This document shows, in pieces, positions 44,228-53,731 of a stretch of 64,000 bases of DNA. The DNA is from Breznakiella homolactica (GTDB lineage Bacteria; Spirochaetota; Spirochaetia; Treponematales; Breznakiellaceae). The stretch is from positions 992,001-1,056,000 of the forward strand of contig NZ_CP067089.2 of NCBI RefSeq assembly GCF_016616095.2, in the 5' to 3' direction. Both the position numbers and the translations under genes were made by a program. How positions within the stretch are numbered: the first letter of the stretch is position 1; each line of letters begins with the position of its first letter. Below the pieces are notes generated by a model that searched no databases, was not told where the DNA came from, and was given only the letters and a program-made list of their open reading frames with translations.

Positions 44228-45517
44228 ATGCCGGATTTTTTTATGCAGACCCTTCGTGAATCCGCTGTTTACCTGGTCATCCTCATTTCTCTCTTCGGGA
44301 TTGCGGTAGGCAGGATACCCCGGCTCAGAATGAACCGCGCGACCATCGCGTTCTCCGGGGCGGCGTTTCTCGTTGCCCTGGGGGCCCTGACCATGGAAGA
44401 GGCGGTCGCCGCGGTCGATCTGGGCACCCTCATACTCATCCTCTCCATGATGATTCTGACGGCCAACCTGAAGCTTTCCGGTTTTTTTGAACTCGCCGGA
44501 ACCCGTATACTGAAAGCCGCCGGGACCCCCAGAAGGCTGCTGGCGCTCATAATGGCGTTTTCCGCGGTTCTGTCGGCGCTGTTCCTCAATGATACGATAT
44601 GCATCATGCTGACGCCCCTGGCGGCGGTGCTGTGCGTCAGGGCGAAACGGAACCCGGTCCCCTACCTTATCGGCCTGGCGCTGTCCGCCAATATCGGTTC
44701 CGCGGCCACCATCATCGGCAATCCCCAGAACATGCTCATCGGCGCTTCCAGCGGCATCCCCTTCCTGCGGTTTCTGTCCCGGATGGCCGTGCCCTCAATA
44801 CTGGGTACCGCCGCCGCCTACGGTATTGTGCTGATGAGTTTCCGGGGGGAATTTTCCGGGAAGGAAAAGATCGCGGTCCTGCCGGCCGCTGCCGCCGGTA
44901 CCGGATACAGCCCGGGCATGGCTCCCTCAACGGCAAAACCCGCGGTGTACAAACCGCTGCTGTACAAATGCCTTTTTGCCATGGCGGCTATGACCGCCGC
45001 TTTTCTGCTGAACGCTCCGGTCGCCGCCGCGGCCATGGCGGGAGCGGCCATCGTGCTTACCACCCGCCGGATACACCCGGAAAAGGTATTCGCCGAACTC
45101 GACTGGTCCGTGATCGCCTTTTTCGGCGGACTTTTCATCATAACCGAAGGGGTTGCCCATACCCGGGTATTTTCATCCCTCATGGCCTGGGGGCTTCCCC
45201 TGATCGGCCAGAACATGGCCCGGTTTTCACTTTTTACCGTGGTACTGTCAAATTTAGTATCAAATGTGCCGGCGGTCATGCTCCTCAAACCGGCGGTGGA
45301 TTGGTTTGCCGACAAGGAACAGGTCTGGCTCATCATGGCAATGGCAAGCACCTACGCGGGCAATCTGACGCTGCTTGGTTCCGTGGCGAACCTCATCGTC
45401 GCGGAAATCGCGAAAAAATACGGTATAGAAATACGGTTCCGGGACTATCTCAAAGCAGGCCTGCCCGTTACCGTTATTACCGTAATTATGGGAACCCTAT
45501 GGCTGGTCCTGATTTGA
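44228..45517 (+). CDS. ArsB/NhaD-superfamily (SLC13-like) membrane transporter
   Basis: A 429-residue polytopic protein with 10-11 hydrophobic helices. Motifs of the ion-transporter superfamily: ATIAFSGAAFLVALGALTME at the N-terminus, LNDTICIMLTPLAAVLCVRA, SANIGSAATIIGNPQNMLIG, and in the second half SNLVSNVPAVMLLKPAVDWF and YAGNLTLLGSVANLIVAEIA. These paired Asn-containing hairpins are typical of ArsB/NhaD/CitM carriers. Substrate (arsenite, sodium, dicarboxylate) cannot be told from the sequence. Confidence 0.85.
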   Translation: MPDFFMQTLRESAVYLVILISLFGIAVGRIPRLRMNRATIAFSGAAFLVALGALTMEEAVAAVDLGTLILILSMMILTANLKLSGFFELAGTRILKAAGTPRRLLALIMAFSAVLSALFLNDTICIMLTPLAAVLCVRAKRNPVPYLIGLALSANIGSAATIIGNPQNMLIGASSGIPFLRFLSRMAVPSILGTAAAYGIVLMSFRGEFSGKEKIAVLPAAAAGTGYSPGMAPSTAKPAVYKPLLYKCLFAMAAMTAAFLLNAPVAAAAMAGAAIVLTTRRIHPEKVFAELDWSVIAFFGGLFIITEGVAHTRVFSSLMAWGLPLIGQNMARFSLFTVVLSNLVSNVPAVMLLKPAVDWFADKEQVWLIMAMASTYAGNLTLLGSVANLIVAEIAKKYGIEIRFRDYLKAGLPVTVITVIMGTLWLVLI

Positions 45518-45538
45518 TTTTTCTGGTATAAATTGAAT

Positions 45539-46021
45539 ATGAATACCGTTACGGTTTTCCTGTGGACCGCGCTGCTGTCATTCCTGCCGATTTCGGAACT
45601 CCGGGGGGGTATCCCCTTTGCCATAGCCAACGGAATCCCCTGGTACTGGGCGTATCCCTTCGCGGCGGCGGTTAACGCCCTGGTGGCGCCCGCCTGCTGG
45701 ATATTCCTGTCCACGTTCCATAAACTGTTCCTCCGCATGGGGTGGTATCAGCGGTTCTTCGACCGGTTTGTCGAACGGGCCAGAAACAAACTCCATAAGG
45801 GTGTCGAAAAATGGGGCTGGTTTGGGGTGGCCCTGTTCGTGGCGATCCCCCTGCCGGTGACCGGCGCCTGGACCGGAACCCTGGGGGCCTGGGTCCTGGG
45901 ACTCCAGAAACGGAAAACCCTTCCGGCGGTGATTATCGGGGTAATTATTGCGGGGGCAATTGTCACTGCGGTGGTCACCCTGGGGGTACAGGCCTTCAAC
46001 ATTTTTATAAAACAGGTTTGA
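45539..46021 (+). CDS. COG2426 small membrane protein (putative small multidrug export protein)
   Basis: A 160-residue inner-membrane protein with four hydrophobic segments (TVFLWTALLSFLPISELRGG, WAYPFAAAVNALVAPACWIF, WFGVALFVAIPLPVTGAWTG, VIIGVIIAGAIVTAVVTLGV). The motifs PISELRGGIPFAI and AIPLPVTGAWTG are characteristic of the COG2426 family, whose function is not established despite the name. ATG 45539 is used; a TTG at 45533 is in frame. It lies 21 nt after the transporter gene. Confidence 0.85.
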   Translation: MNTVTVFLWTALLSFLPISELRGGIPFAIANGIPWYWAYPFAAAVNALVAPACWIFLSTFHKLFLRMGWYQRFFDRFVERARNKLHKGVEKWGWFGVALFVAIPLPVTGAWTGTLGAWVLGLQKRKTLPAVIIGVIIAGAIVTAVVTLGVQAFNIFIKQV

Positions 46022-46074
46022 ATCCGCGGCGCTTTACCGCGGCTGCCGGTTCCGGCGTTTATTAGGAAATACGC

Positions 46075-48078
46075 ATGTCCAAACTCAAATTTGAAGCTGA
46101 ATTAAACGACCGCCAGGTCCATGCCGTCAAAACAATCGAAGGCCCGGTGCTCATCATTGCCGGGGCCGGTTCCGGGAAAACCCGGGTAATAACCTACCGC
46201 ATCGCCCATATGCTGGAAAAAGGCATTCCCCAGTCGGCCATCCTGGCCCTGACCTTTACCAACAAGGCCGCCCGGGAAATGGAAGAGCGGGTCAAGGAAC
46301 TCACGGGCAAAAAACTTCAGAACCTTACGGTAAGTACCTTCCACGCCTTCGGAGTAAAGGTCCTCCGGGAGGAAATCGAACGCCTTGGGTACCGCAAAAA
46401 CTTTTCAATCTATGACGAAACCGACCGGACCCAGCTCATCAAGGACTGTGTCCGGGAATGCCGGATGTCCACCGAGGGGGTCGACCTCTACGCGCTGGGC
46501 CAGCTTTTTTCAAATGTCAAAATCGGCCGCTTTGCCTGGGGAGACGGGGCCAACGACGCCTTCGAGCCGGTATACCGGGAATACCAGAGCAGCCTTAAAA
46601 TATACAACGCCCTGGATTTCGACGACCTTCTGGTGCTTCCGATCAAGCTCTTTGAGGAAAACCCCGATGTGCTGGAACGGTACCGCAAACGGTACCGGTA
46701 CATCATGGTGGATGAATTCCAGGATACGAGTTTTACCCAGTACCGGGTCATGCATCTCCTGTCGGACCGCAACGTCTGTGTGGTGGGCGACGACGACCAG
46801 TCCATCTATTCCTGGCGGGGGGCAAACTACGAAAACATCCTCATGTTCGAACGGGATTTTCCGGGAACCGAGGAGATCAAGCTGGAACAGAACTACCGTT
46901 CCACCACCACCATCCTGGAGGCCGCCAACGGGGTAATTTCCAACAACACCAACCGGAAGGACAAGAAACTGTGGTCCGGCAACGGCGGCGGCAAAGCCAT
47001 TGAGATTTTTAATCCCCGGAACGAAAGCGAAGAGGCGGATTTTATCGCCTCCCAGATAAAAAAACTGCTGATGCAGGAAAAGATGAAGTACGACGATTTC
47101 GGTGTTCTCATCCGGGCCAATTCCATGACCCGGCATATTGAGGAAGCCTTCCTCGCGGAAAACATTCCCTACCGGGTTTCCGGGGGAACGAGTTTTTTCC
47201 AGCGCAAGGAAATCAAGGATGTGCTCAGTTACCTCCGGGTAATCGCCAACACCGACGACGACGTAAATCTCCTGCGGATCATCAACACCCCCCGGCGGGG
47301 AATCGGGAAAAACACCATCGCCCATATTACCGAGCTGGCGAAGAAAAACCATTCCTCCCTCTGGGATGCCATGTCCCGGATGCGGTACGCAAAGGATACG
47401 CTCTTCAAGGAAAAGGGAAAATCAGAAATTGACGAGTTCATGAACCTCATCGAATTCTTCAGGAATGAAATTCTGGGGAAAAAAGGACTCTCCCAGAAGG
47501 TCCGCTCTTTGGTTGACCATATCGACTACTGGGCATACCTGGTGACGGAATACAACAAAAACGAAAAAGCCGCCCGGTGGAAATTTCTCAACATCGAAAG
47601 CCTTATCCAGTCCATCGAGACCTGGGAAAAAAACCCTGACAACATGGACCCCACCCTGTATCCCTACCTGAACCGGATCAGCCTCATAACCCGTGACGAC
47701 GGGGACGACGAGGCGGGGAAAGGCAAGGTCAATCTCATGACGATCCACGCCTCCAAGGGGCTCGAATTCCCCGTGGTTTTTATCGCCGGCGCCGAAGACG
47801 GAATCATTCCCCACGCGAAAAGCCTGGAGGAAGGGGATGGCAACATCGAAGAGGAACGGCGCCTCTTTTACGTGGCCATCACCCGGGCCCGGGAAAAGCT
47901 GTACATCACCAGCTGCATCCAGCGGCGGCGTATGCAGAATATTGTCGACTGCGTTCCTTCGCCGTTCCTCACGGAAATTCCCCAGCACCTGGTGGAATAC
48001 CACGAAGGGGACAAAGCGGTGGAAACCGCCGCCGAAGCCGAAGATTACTTTGCCATGATAAAAAGCAAATTCGGCTGA
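46075..48078 (+). CDS. pcrA: UvrD/PcrA-type superfamily 1 DNA helicase
   Basis: A 667-residue 3'-5' SF1A helicase for repair and conflict resolution. Q motif LNDRQVHAVKTIEGPVLIIA, Walker A GAGSGKTRVITYRI, motif Ia TFTNKAAREME, motif II VDEFQDTSFTQY, motif III VGDDDQSIYSWRGA, motif IV EQNYRS, motif V TIHASKGLEFPVVFIAGAED and motif VI EERRLFYVAITRAREKLYI are all present. AGGAAA precedes ATG 46075. Length is that of compact PcrA/Rep. UvrD and Rep assignments are equally possible. Confidence 0.94.
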   Translation: MSKLKFEAELNDRQVHAVKTIEGPVLIIAGAGSGKTRVITYRIAHMLEKGIPQSAILALTFTNKAAREMEERVKELTGKKLQNLTVSTFHAFGVKVLREEIERLGYRKNFSIYDETDRTQLIKDCVRECRMSTEGVDLYALGQLFSNVKIGRFAWGDGANDAFEPVYREYQSSLKIYNALDFDDLLVLPIKLFEENPDVLERYRKRYRYIMVDEFQDTSFTQYRVMHLLSDRNVCVVGDDDQSIYSWRGANYENILMFERDFPGTEEIKLEQNYRSTTTILEAANGVISNNTNRKDKKLWSGNGGGKAIEIFNPRNESEEADFIASQIKKLLMQEKMKYDDFGVLIRANSMTRHIEEAFLAENIPYRVSGGTSFFQRKEIKDVLSYLRVIANTDDDVNLLRIINTPRRGIGKNTIAHITELAKKNHSSLWDAMSRMRYAKDTLFKEKGKSEIDEFMNLIEFFRNEILGKKGLSQKVRSLVDHIDYWAYLVTEYNKNEKAARWKFLNIESLIQSIETWEKNPDNMDPTLYPYLNRISLITRDDGDDEAGKGKVNLMTIHASKGLEFPVVFIAGAEDGIIPHAKSLEEGDGNIEEERRLFYVAITRAREKLYITSCIQRRRMQNIVDCVPSPFLTEIPQHLVEYHEGDKAVETAAEAEDYFAMIKSKFG

Positions 48079-48124
48079 CCGCGGACCGGCGGAGGTTAGA
48101 GAAGAATCTCATTTCCGGCAATAC

Positions 48125-48556
48125 TTATTTATTCTCAGGGTTTATGCTTTTGTTGCGGTAGACCAGGTCGGTCCGTTCGGAATAACCGCGGGCATCCCAG
48201 AACCGGTTGCCCAGATCATTGGATGCGAAGCATACCAGGGCAATCTTATGGATTCCCTCTTGCCCCATGGCCTCTTCCACCGCGGCGGCCAGCGCGCTCC
48301 CGATCCCGCGGTTTCTGAAAGCGTCATCCACCGCGGCATGGTAAATGTACCCCCGGCGGCCGTCGTGGCCGCCCATGATCACCCCGGCAAGGGCGGAACC
48401 TTCTTCGGCTACAAAACAGGTATTGGGATTCCTGGTAAGAAATTTCCGGATGCCCTCCTCGGAATCGTCGAGGCTCCGCATACCAACGCCGTCCAGAGAT
48501 GTCCAGAGGGAAAAAACAGCGGGATAATCATGGGAGGTCATCGGTCTGATGGTCAT
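48125..48556 (-). CDS. GNAT-family N-acetyltransferase
   Basis: A 143-residue acetyltransferase using acetyl-CoA. The fold is recognisable from TIRPMTSHDYPAVFSLWTSL, the central GYIYHAAVDDAFRNRGIGSA with the RxxGIG acetyl-CoA loop, LAAAVEEAMGQEGIHKIALV and C-terminal FWDARGYSERTDLVYRNKS. Its ATG overlaps the mrfB stop (ATGA), so expression is coupled to the helicase/exonuclease pair. Substrate unknown. Confidence 0.9.
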   Translation of the reverse strand: MTIRPMTSHDYPAVFSLWTSLDGVGMRSLDDSEEGIRKFLTRNPNTCFVAEEGSALAGVIMGGHDGRRGYIYHAAVDDAFRNRGIGSALAAAVEEAMGQEGIHKIALVCFASNDLGNRFWDARGYSERTDLVYRNKSINPENK

Positions 48557-49884
48557 GGTTTCGTTCCTTTTTCTTCGAGATATTTGAGGAGCCGGTCCCG
48601 CCGGAAGGACAGCTCCGACCGGAGCCGGCCGTTTAACCCTTCCAGGGCCAAAGCCCTATCCGTATAGGCCAGCGCCCGGGGACGGTCCTTCAAACGCCAT
48701 TCCGCGTCCACCGCCAGGTCCCGCAGGGCCAGAGCCCTGACTCCCGGAGGGTGGCCGCTTTCCGCCAGGCTTTCAAGCATGTCCCGCCCTTCTCCGGAAT
48801 CCCCGTTTTTCAGCGCCGTCCGTCCGAGAATATGCAGCGCCCGGGGACGGTTCCGCGCCGCGGCGCTTTCCAGGATCCGCGTTCCCAGGTCCGCCGCAGC
48901 CGGAGGCATCTGTCCTTTTGGAAATACCCTGGAAAGGGTCCGCCGCCAGTGGATGGCCAGGGATTCGGCATCGTACCGGAACCGCGGCTCCCGGTCCAGA
49001 GGGTTTTCGGCGATGCTTACCAGGGCCGCGAATATCGAAGCCAGCCCCCGGATGTCATGGATATTGTGGTCGCAGATCCCCGAGAGCGCCTGGGTCTCGC
49101 CGGTTCTGAGAAAATCAAACCAGATTTCCGGCGCCATGGCTCCGGGCATATCGTCCTTCCGCTCGATGCCAAGAACGAAGCGTTCTATTTCACCCTGGGA
49201 ACAGCTGGCCAGAACCGGACGCCAAAGCCGGCGAACAGGGTGCAGCAGGTCCGCGTGGAGACACACCGGCTGCCGCATACCGTTCATGAGGCAGCGGGTC
49301 CTGAGGATCTGGGAATCAAAGGTTTTCCCGTTGTAGCTTACCATCAGGGGAAGTTCCGGAGAAGCGGTGAATTCCCCGAGGACAACCTCAAGAAAGTCGC
49401 ATTCCCCGGGATAATCCAGAAGCAGGTACTGGTCGATCCTGAGCCGGTATTCCCCGGCGGAACTCCCCCGGCGGCTTGCCCGGGATTTCGGCCGTTCAAA
49501 ACGGCCGAAGGCCGCGAGAAACGCCATGGTCCCCGCCCCGCCGGAAAGTCCGGTGGTTTCCAGATCGAAAAACAGCAGCGATTCCGGCGCTATGTCCGCG
49601 GCGGGACGCCCGGTCCCGAAAAAGTCAGGAACAAGGATCGGAAGATTATCCGGGAAGGGATGGATAAGCGCAATGGGAAGTTCCGCCGTTACGGTGCGCT
49701 TGAGGGTTTTGAAGCCCGCCGGCTCCCACCCCTCATCCCTGAGAGGCCCCGGTACCTCGGGGGACGAGTCCCCGGTACAGCGGGGTTCATCCGGCGGTTC
49801 TCCGCCGGGCGCCGGAGCGGCGGGCCGGGGTTTCCGGTCCTGTTCCCGGATACGCTGGAGCCGGGATCGCAGATTCTTCGCCAT
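48553..49884 (-). CDS. mrfB: MrfB (YprB)-type 3'-5' exonuclease with helical C-terminus
   Basis: A 443-residue protein. An RNase H-like DnaQ exonuclease domain lies at about 95-290, with acidic residues in LLFFDLETTGLSGGAGTMA, in VSYNGKTFDSQILRTRC, and in GICDHNIHDIRGLASIFAAL. The last ~140 residues are helical and TPR-like (RALHILGRTALKNGDSGEGR). In Bacillus subtilis YprB (MrfB) works with the helicase YprA (MrfA) in removal of mitomycin C lesions (family knowledge). The helicase gene is directly upstream, 6 nt away. Function by homology and synteny. Confidence 0.85.
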   Translation of the reverse strand: MAKNLRSRLQRIREQDRKPRPAAPAPGGEPPDEPRCTGDSSPEVPGPLRDEGWEPAGFKTLKRTVTAELPIALIHPFPDNLPILVPDFFGTGRPAADIAPESLLFFDLETTGLSGGAGTMAFLAAFGRFERPKSRASRRGSSAGEYRLRIDQYLLLDYPGECDFLEVVLGEFTASPELPLMVSYNGKTFDSQILRTRCLMNGMRQPVCLHADLLHPVRRLWRPVLASCSQGEIERFVLGIERKDDMPGAMAPEIWFDFLRTGETQALSGICDHNIHDIRGLASIFAALVSIAENPLDREPRFRYDAESLAIHWRRTLSRVFPKGQMPPAAADLGTRILESAAARNRPRALHILGRTALKNGDSGEGRDMLESLAESGHPPGVRALALRDLAVDAEWRLKDRPRALAYTDRALALEGLNGRLRSELSFRRDRLLKYLEEKGTKP

Positions 49885-49890
49885 GGACCG

Positions 49891-52230
49891 TCACACCAGA
49901 GTCCGGAGGAACGCCGCGGTTCCCGTCTTGTTTCCCCCGGCGCCGACACAGGATGGGCAGCCCTCCGAACAGGGGCAGCCTTCGATGGTCCGCAGGATTG
50001 CCCGGAACAGCGGCTCCGCCTGCCGGGAAAGGGCTTCCGAAAGGCCCGTGCCGCCGGGGTATTTGTCGTAAATATACAGCGCCGGTACCCCGAAATGGGG
50101 ATCCCTGACCCGCTCAGCCACTCCGAGGTCCCGGGGATCGCAGAGCAGGAACACCGGCGCCATGGTTCTGATCAGCGCACCGGCCCCGCCCAAAACCGAA
50201 CCGATGTTCTCCTCGTCGAATTCCCCCAGGACCTTTCCGCCGGCGGTCTCCGGCCCGAAGACCAGCATCAGGGAACGGCTCTGCATTTCCTCCTCCGGCA
50301 GGTCTATGTCTCCGTACCCGATATTCTCATTGGTCCTGAACCGCAGTTTTTTGAATTTCGAAACCTGGGAACGGACCAGCACATCCCCGACCACACCCTC
50401 CGCGGCTGCCTCTGCCGGAACAGCCTCACCGTTTTCACCGGCGGTTACGGCGGATACTCCGTAGGTAATATTCTCGTCCTCGGTGAGAACCTTGATATCC
50501 GTCTTTACCAGGGCGTCGGTGTAGTAATTGACATCCGCTTCCCGGACGAGGCATTTCCGGTTTTCGATATCCAGGGATTCCACGATATACTGCCGTCCCC
50601 GGTGGATATAAACCGCGTTTTCGAAAATGAGTTCTTTTGCGCTGGGCCGGTCCATTTCACCGATAACCGTGTTCCGGCCTTTGGTGGTATCCACGATAAC
50701 CACATTGTCCGCCGTGGCGGACCGGAGGCTTATGCCCTCCGCCGGGAAGGAACGGTCCGCCCAGTGCCACCGCGATCCCGTGTGCCGGAGGATGCCTTCC
50801 TCCTCAAGGAAGGCCAGAACTTCCTCCGAATCCTCACCGAAGGGTTCCTCCCCGGAAGCGATCTGCTCATCCCGGAAGGGGAGCTCGAAGGCGGCGCATT
50901 TTACGTGGTCGGTGAGGATATAGGGATTGTCCGGGTCCAGCCGGGCTTCCTCGGAACTTTTTCTGAAGAACCATTCGGGATCGTTCATGATGAATTGGTC
51001 CAGGGGCGCGGCGGAGGCGACAAATACCGAAACCGAGGAGCCGCCCCGGCGGCCGGCCCGGCCGGACTGCTGCCAGAATGAGTTAAAGGACCCCGGGAAA
51101 CCCGCCACCACCGAAGCGTCCAGGCCGCCGATATCGATGCCCAGTTCCAGGGCGTTGGTGGAAACCACCCCCTGGATACTGCCGTCCCGGAGCCCCTTTT
51201 CAATTTCCCGCCGCTCGTTGGGAAGCAGGCCGCCCCGGTAGGCTTCCACCCGTATACGGCTGTTGTCGGTATAGATATTTTTAAGGTCCTCGTTCACATA
51301 GGACGCGGCGACTTCGGTTTTGACCCGGGAATGGGCAAAGAGAATGGTCTTGATCCCCGCCTTGAGAAACGCCAGCATCCAGCGGCGGCTTTCGGAAACC
51401 ACGCTCCGCCGTATACCCTGGACAGCATCCACCAAGGGCGGATTGTACAGGATAACCTGCTTTTCCCCGCGGGGAGCGCCGTTCCGGTCAACCAGGGAAA
51501 CCTCTTCCCCGATGAGGGCCTCCGCCAGTTCCTTGGGGTTGGCGATGGTGGCGGAACAGAGGATAAAGACCGGCTTGGACCCGTAAAAGGCGGCGATGCG
51601 TTTAAGCCGGCGGATCACATTGGCCACGTGGCTGCCGAAGACCCCCCGGTAGGCGTGGGCTTCGTCCACCACTATGTATTTAAGGTTTGAAAAGAACTTG
51701 ATCCATTTGGGATGGTTGGGCAGCACCCCGGCGTGGAGCATGTCCGGGTTTGATATGACGATCCGGCCCGTGTCCCGGGCGGCGGCCCGGAGCGAATCCG
51801 GAGTATCCCCGTCGTAGGTGCAGACCTTCACGGGAAGGCTGTTGCCGGCGGAATCCACCAGCTCGTTCAGTTCCGACTGCTGATCCTGGGACAGGGCCTT
51901 GGTGGGAAACAGATACAGCGCCCGGGAAGAATCGTCCGACAGAAGCGCCTGCAGGGCCGGCAGGTTGTAGCACAGGGTTTTACCCGAAGCCGTGGGGGTT
52001 ACCACCACGGTGTTCCGGCCTTCCTGGACACGGTCCCAGACTTCCCGCTGGTGGCTGTAGATTTTCTCGATCCCCCGGGCGCGGAGCGCCGCCGCAAGCC
52101 GCGGGTCGAGGTCTTCCGGAAACCCGGCGAATTCCCCGGGAAGCGCAGGAATAACCCGGTTTTCGGCAATATACGGGGAAAAAGAAGGGTCCGTCAGGAT
52201 AGAATCCAGCAATTCACGATTGTTTTTCAC
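49891..52230 (-). CDS. mrfA: MrfA (YprA)-type DEAD/DEAH helicase with DUF1998 domain
   Basis: A 779-residue SF2 helicase. The Q motif region precedes Walker A TPTASGKTLCYNLPALQALL, motif II VVDEAHAYRGVFGSH, motif III LCSATIANPKELAEAL, and motif VI FWQQSGRAGRRGGSSV. The C-terminus carries the DUF1998 zinc-binding cluster CPCSEGCPSC. The start at 52230 sits just downstream of AAAAAAGTG; spacing is fair. It is the first gene of a three-gene unit with mrfB and the GNAT gene. In Bacillus the pair repairs mitomycin adducts. Confidence 0.88.
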   Translation of the reverse strand: MKNNRELLDSILTDPSFSPYIAENRVIPALPGEFAGFPEDLDPRLAAALRARGIEKIYSHQREVWDRVQEGRNTVVVTPTASGKTLCYNLPALQALLSDDSSRALYLFPTKALSQDQQSELNELVDSAGNSLPVKVCTYDGDTPDSLRAAARDTGRIVISNPDMLHAGVLPNHPKWIKFFSNLKYIVVDEAHAYRGVFGSHVANVIRRLKRIAAFYGSKPVFILCSATIANPKELAEALIGEEVSLVDRNGAPRGEKQVILYNPPLVDAVQGIRRSVVSESRRWMLAFLKAGIKTILFAHSRVKTEVAASYVNEDLKNIYTDNSRIRVEAYRGGLLPNERREIEKGLRDGSIQGVVSTNALELGIDIGGLDASVVAGFPGSFNSFWQQSGRAGRRGGSSVSVFVASAAPLDQFIMNDPEWFFRKSSEEARLDPDNPYILTDHVKCAAFELPFRDEQIASGEEPFGEDSEEVLAFLEEEGILRHTGSRWHWADRSFPAEGISLRSATADNVVIVDTTKGRNTVIGEMDRPSAKELIFENAVYIHRGRQYIVESLDIENRKCLVREADVNYYTDALVKTDIKVLTEDENITYGVSAVTAGENGEAVPAEAAAEGVVGDVLVRSQVSKFKKLRFRTNENIGYGDIDLPEEEMQSRSLMLVFGPETAGGKVLGEFDEENIGSVLGGAGALIRTMAPVFLLCDPRDLGVAERVRDPHFGVPALYIYDKYPGGTGLSEALSRQAEPLFRAILRTIEGCPCSEGCPSCVGAGGNKTGTAAFLRTLV

Positions 52231-52382
52231 TTTTTTATCATACCCTTAAGAAAGATTAAACGTAAAGTATCGACAGATTAAGCTTTCGATTCTATACTTT
52301 ATTCATATAAAAAAGAAAAGGAGGGCTTCGAAAAATACCTGGCGGATTTGGGTGATTTTCTTCGGAGTCGTGGGAGTTCTGC

Positions 52383-52388
52383 TATGAT
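52383..52388 (+). promoter_or_regulatory. extended -10 upstream of glgC
   Basis: TGCTATGAT gives an extended -10 (TATGAT at 52383-52388), about 35 nt before GTG 52424. An earlier AT-rich stretch (52240-52320) may hold divergent signals for mrfA. No clear -35. Confidence 0.4.
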
Positions 52389-52423
52389 ACATCTGTGTGT
52401 TACAGGAATTAAGGAGGTGCACC

Positions 52424-53698
52424 GTGTCTGAAGTATTGTCCATAGTGCTTGGCGGCGGCAAAGGAACGCGTTTATTCCCCCTTACTCAGGCGAGGGCAAA
52501 ACCGGCGGTGCCCTTCGGCGGCAAATACCGGCTGGTGGATATTCCCATCTCAAACTGTATCAATGCCGGCCTCAGGCGGATCTATATCCTTACCCAGTTC
52601 AATTCCGCGTCCCTGCACCTGCATCTGGCCCAAACCTATGTATTCGATACCTTTACCAAAGGGTTTGCTGAAATTCTGGCGGCGGAGCAGACCTTTGAAC
52701 ACTCCGGGTGGTATGAAGGCACCGCCGACGCGGTACGGAAGAATTTCCCCCATTTCAGGACCCAGAATCCTTCCCATTACCTGATTCTTTCCGGGGACCA
52801 GCTGTACCGGATGAACCTCAAGGACCTTCTGGAGCAGCACAACAAATCCGGCGCCGCCATAACCATTGCCTGTACCCCGGTGCTCCGGGAGGACGCCAGC
52901 CAGCTCGGCATCCTTAAGGCCAGCAAAAACAACGAAATTACCGAATTCATGGAAAAGCCCGGGCCCACCAAGGATATTTCCGACTTCAAAGTCCCGGCGG
53001 AACTCAAAAAGGACAAGAACCAGCGGGACGATATGTACCTGGCTTCCATGGGTATTTATGTTTTTAACGCCGCGGCCATGGAGGAATGCCTCTCCAATGA
53101 GTATACCGACTTCGGCAAGGAGATTATTCCCGCGGCGATCAGCCAGCTCAAGGTCAATTCCTATATCTTTAACGGATACTGGGAGGATATCGGGACCATC
53201 AAGAATTTCTACGAAGCCAACCTCAACCTGACGACCCTGACCCCCCATTTCGATTTCTATGACGAGGCCATGCCGATCTACACCCATATTCGCAACCTGC
53301 CGCCGTCAAAAATGAATTTCAGCAGCATGAACCAGTCCATTGCCTCCGAGGGCTGTATCATCACCAACGCGAATATCACCGATTCCATTGTCGGGGTCCG
53401 GACCATTATTGAAACCGGAGCCAGTCTCAACGGGGTAATCTGTATGGGCGCGGATTTTTACGAATCCGAGGAACAGAAAGCCCGGAACGCGGAGAACCGG
53501 CTCCCCAATATCGGGATCGGCAAGGGAGCCATCATCAAAGGGGCCATCATCGACAAGAACGCCTGCATCGGCGAAGGATGCCGCATCGGCATAGATGACC
53601 TCAACCGGAGCGACGGGAACTACGGCCATTATTATATCGTGGACGGTATAATTGTGATTCCGAAAAACGCGATCCTGTATCCCGGTACGGTAATCTGA
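52424..53698 (+). CDS. glgC: glucose-1-phosphate adenylyltransferase
   Basis: Makes ADP-glucose for glycogen synthesis from ATP and glucose 1-phosphate. The 424-residue protein has the nucleotide-binding LGGGKGTRLFPLTQARAKPA, the PFGGKYRLVDIPISNCINAG block, SGDQLYRM, and EFMEKPGPTK. The C-terminal left-handed beta-helix (SEGCIITNANITDSIVGVRT, IGKGAIIKGAIIDKNACIGE) is normal. GTG 52424 has AAGGAGG 7 nt upstream; an ORF extension to 52397 lacks any such site. The GlgC form is typically homotetrameric and allosteric. Confidence 0.96.
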   Translation: MSEVLSIVLGGGKGTRLFPLTQARAKPAVPFGGKYRLVDIPISNCINAGLRRIYILTQFNSASLHLHLAQTYVFDTFTKGFAEILAAEQTFEHSGWYEGTADAVRKNFPHFRTQNPSHYLILSGDQLYRMNLKDLLEQHNKSGAAITIACTPVLREDASQLGILKASKNNEITEFMEKPGPTKDISDFKVPAELKKDKNQRDDMYLASMGIYVFNAAAMEECLSNEYTDFGKEIIPAAISQLKVNSYIFNGYWEDIGTIKNFYEANLNLTTLTPHFDFYDEAMPIYTHIRNLPPSKMNFSSMNQSIASEGCIITNANITDSIVGVRTIIETGASLNGVICMGADFYESEEQKARNAENRLPNIGIGKGAIIKGAIIDKNACIGEGCRIGIDDLNRSDGNYGHYYIVDGIIVIPKNAILYPGTVI

Positions 53699-53708
53699 TC
53701 CTTTCAGG

Positions 53709-53730
53709 CTCCGGTTCTTCGGAACCGGAG
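53709..53730 (+). terminator. glgC terminator-like hairpin
   Basis: CTCCGGTTC/GGAACCGGAG encloses a C(TTCG)G tetraloop, a very stable structure, 11 nt after the glgC stop. Only TTTA follows, so termination may be inefficient or factor-aided. It lies against the convergent FAH gene. Confidence 0.6.
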
Positions 53731-53731
53731 T

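Noticed and set aside
43345..44229. 294-codon minus-strand frame over rdgB
   Set aside because: Antisense to rdgB and to copy C; no motif.
48751..51081. 776-codon open frame on plus strand
   Set aside because: Antisense to mrfB and mrfA, with Arg/Pro/Gly-rich composition and no motif.
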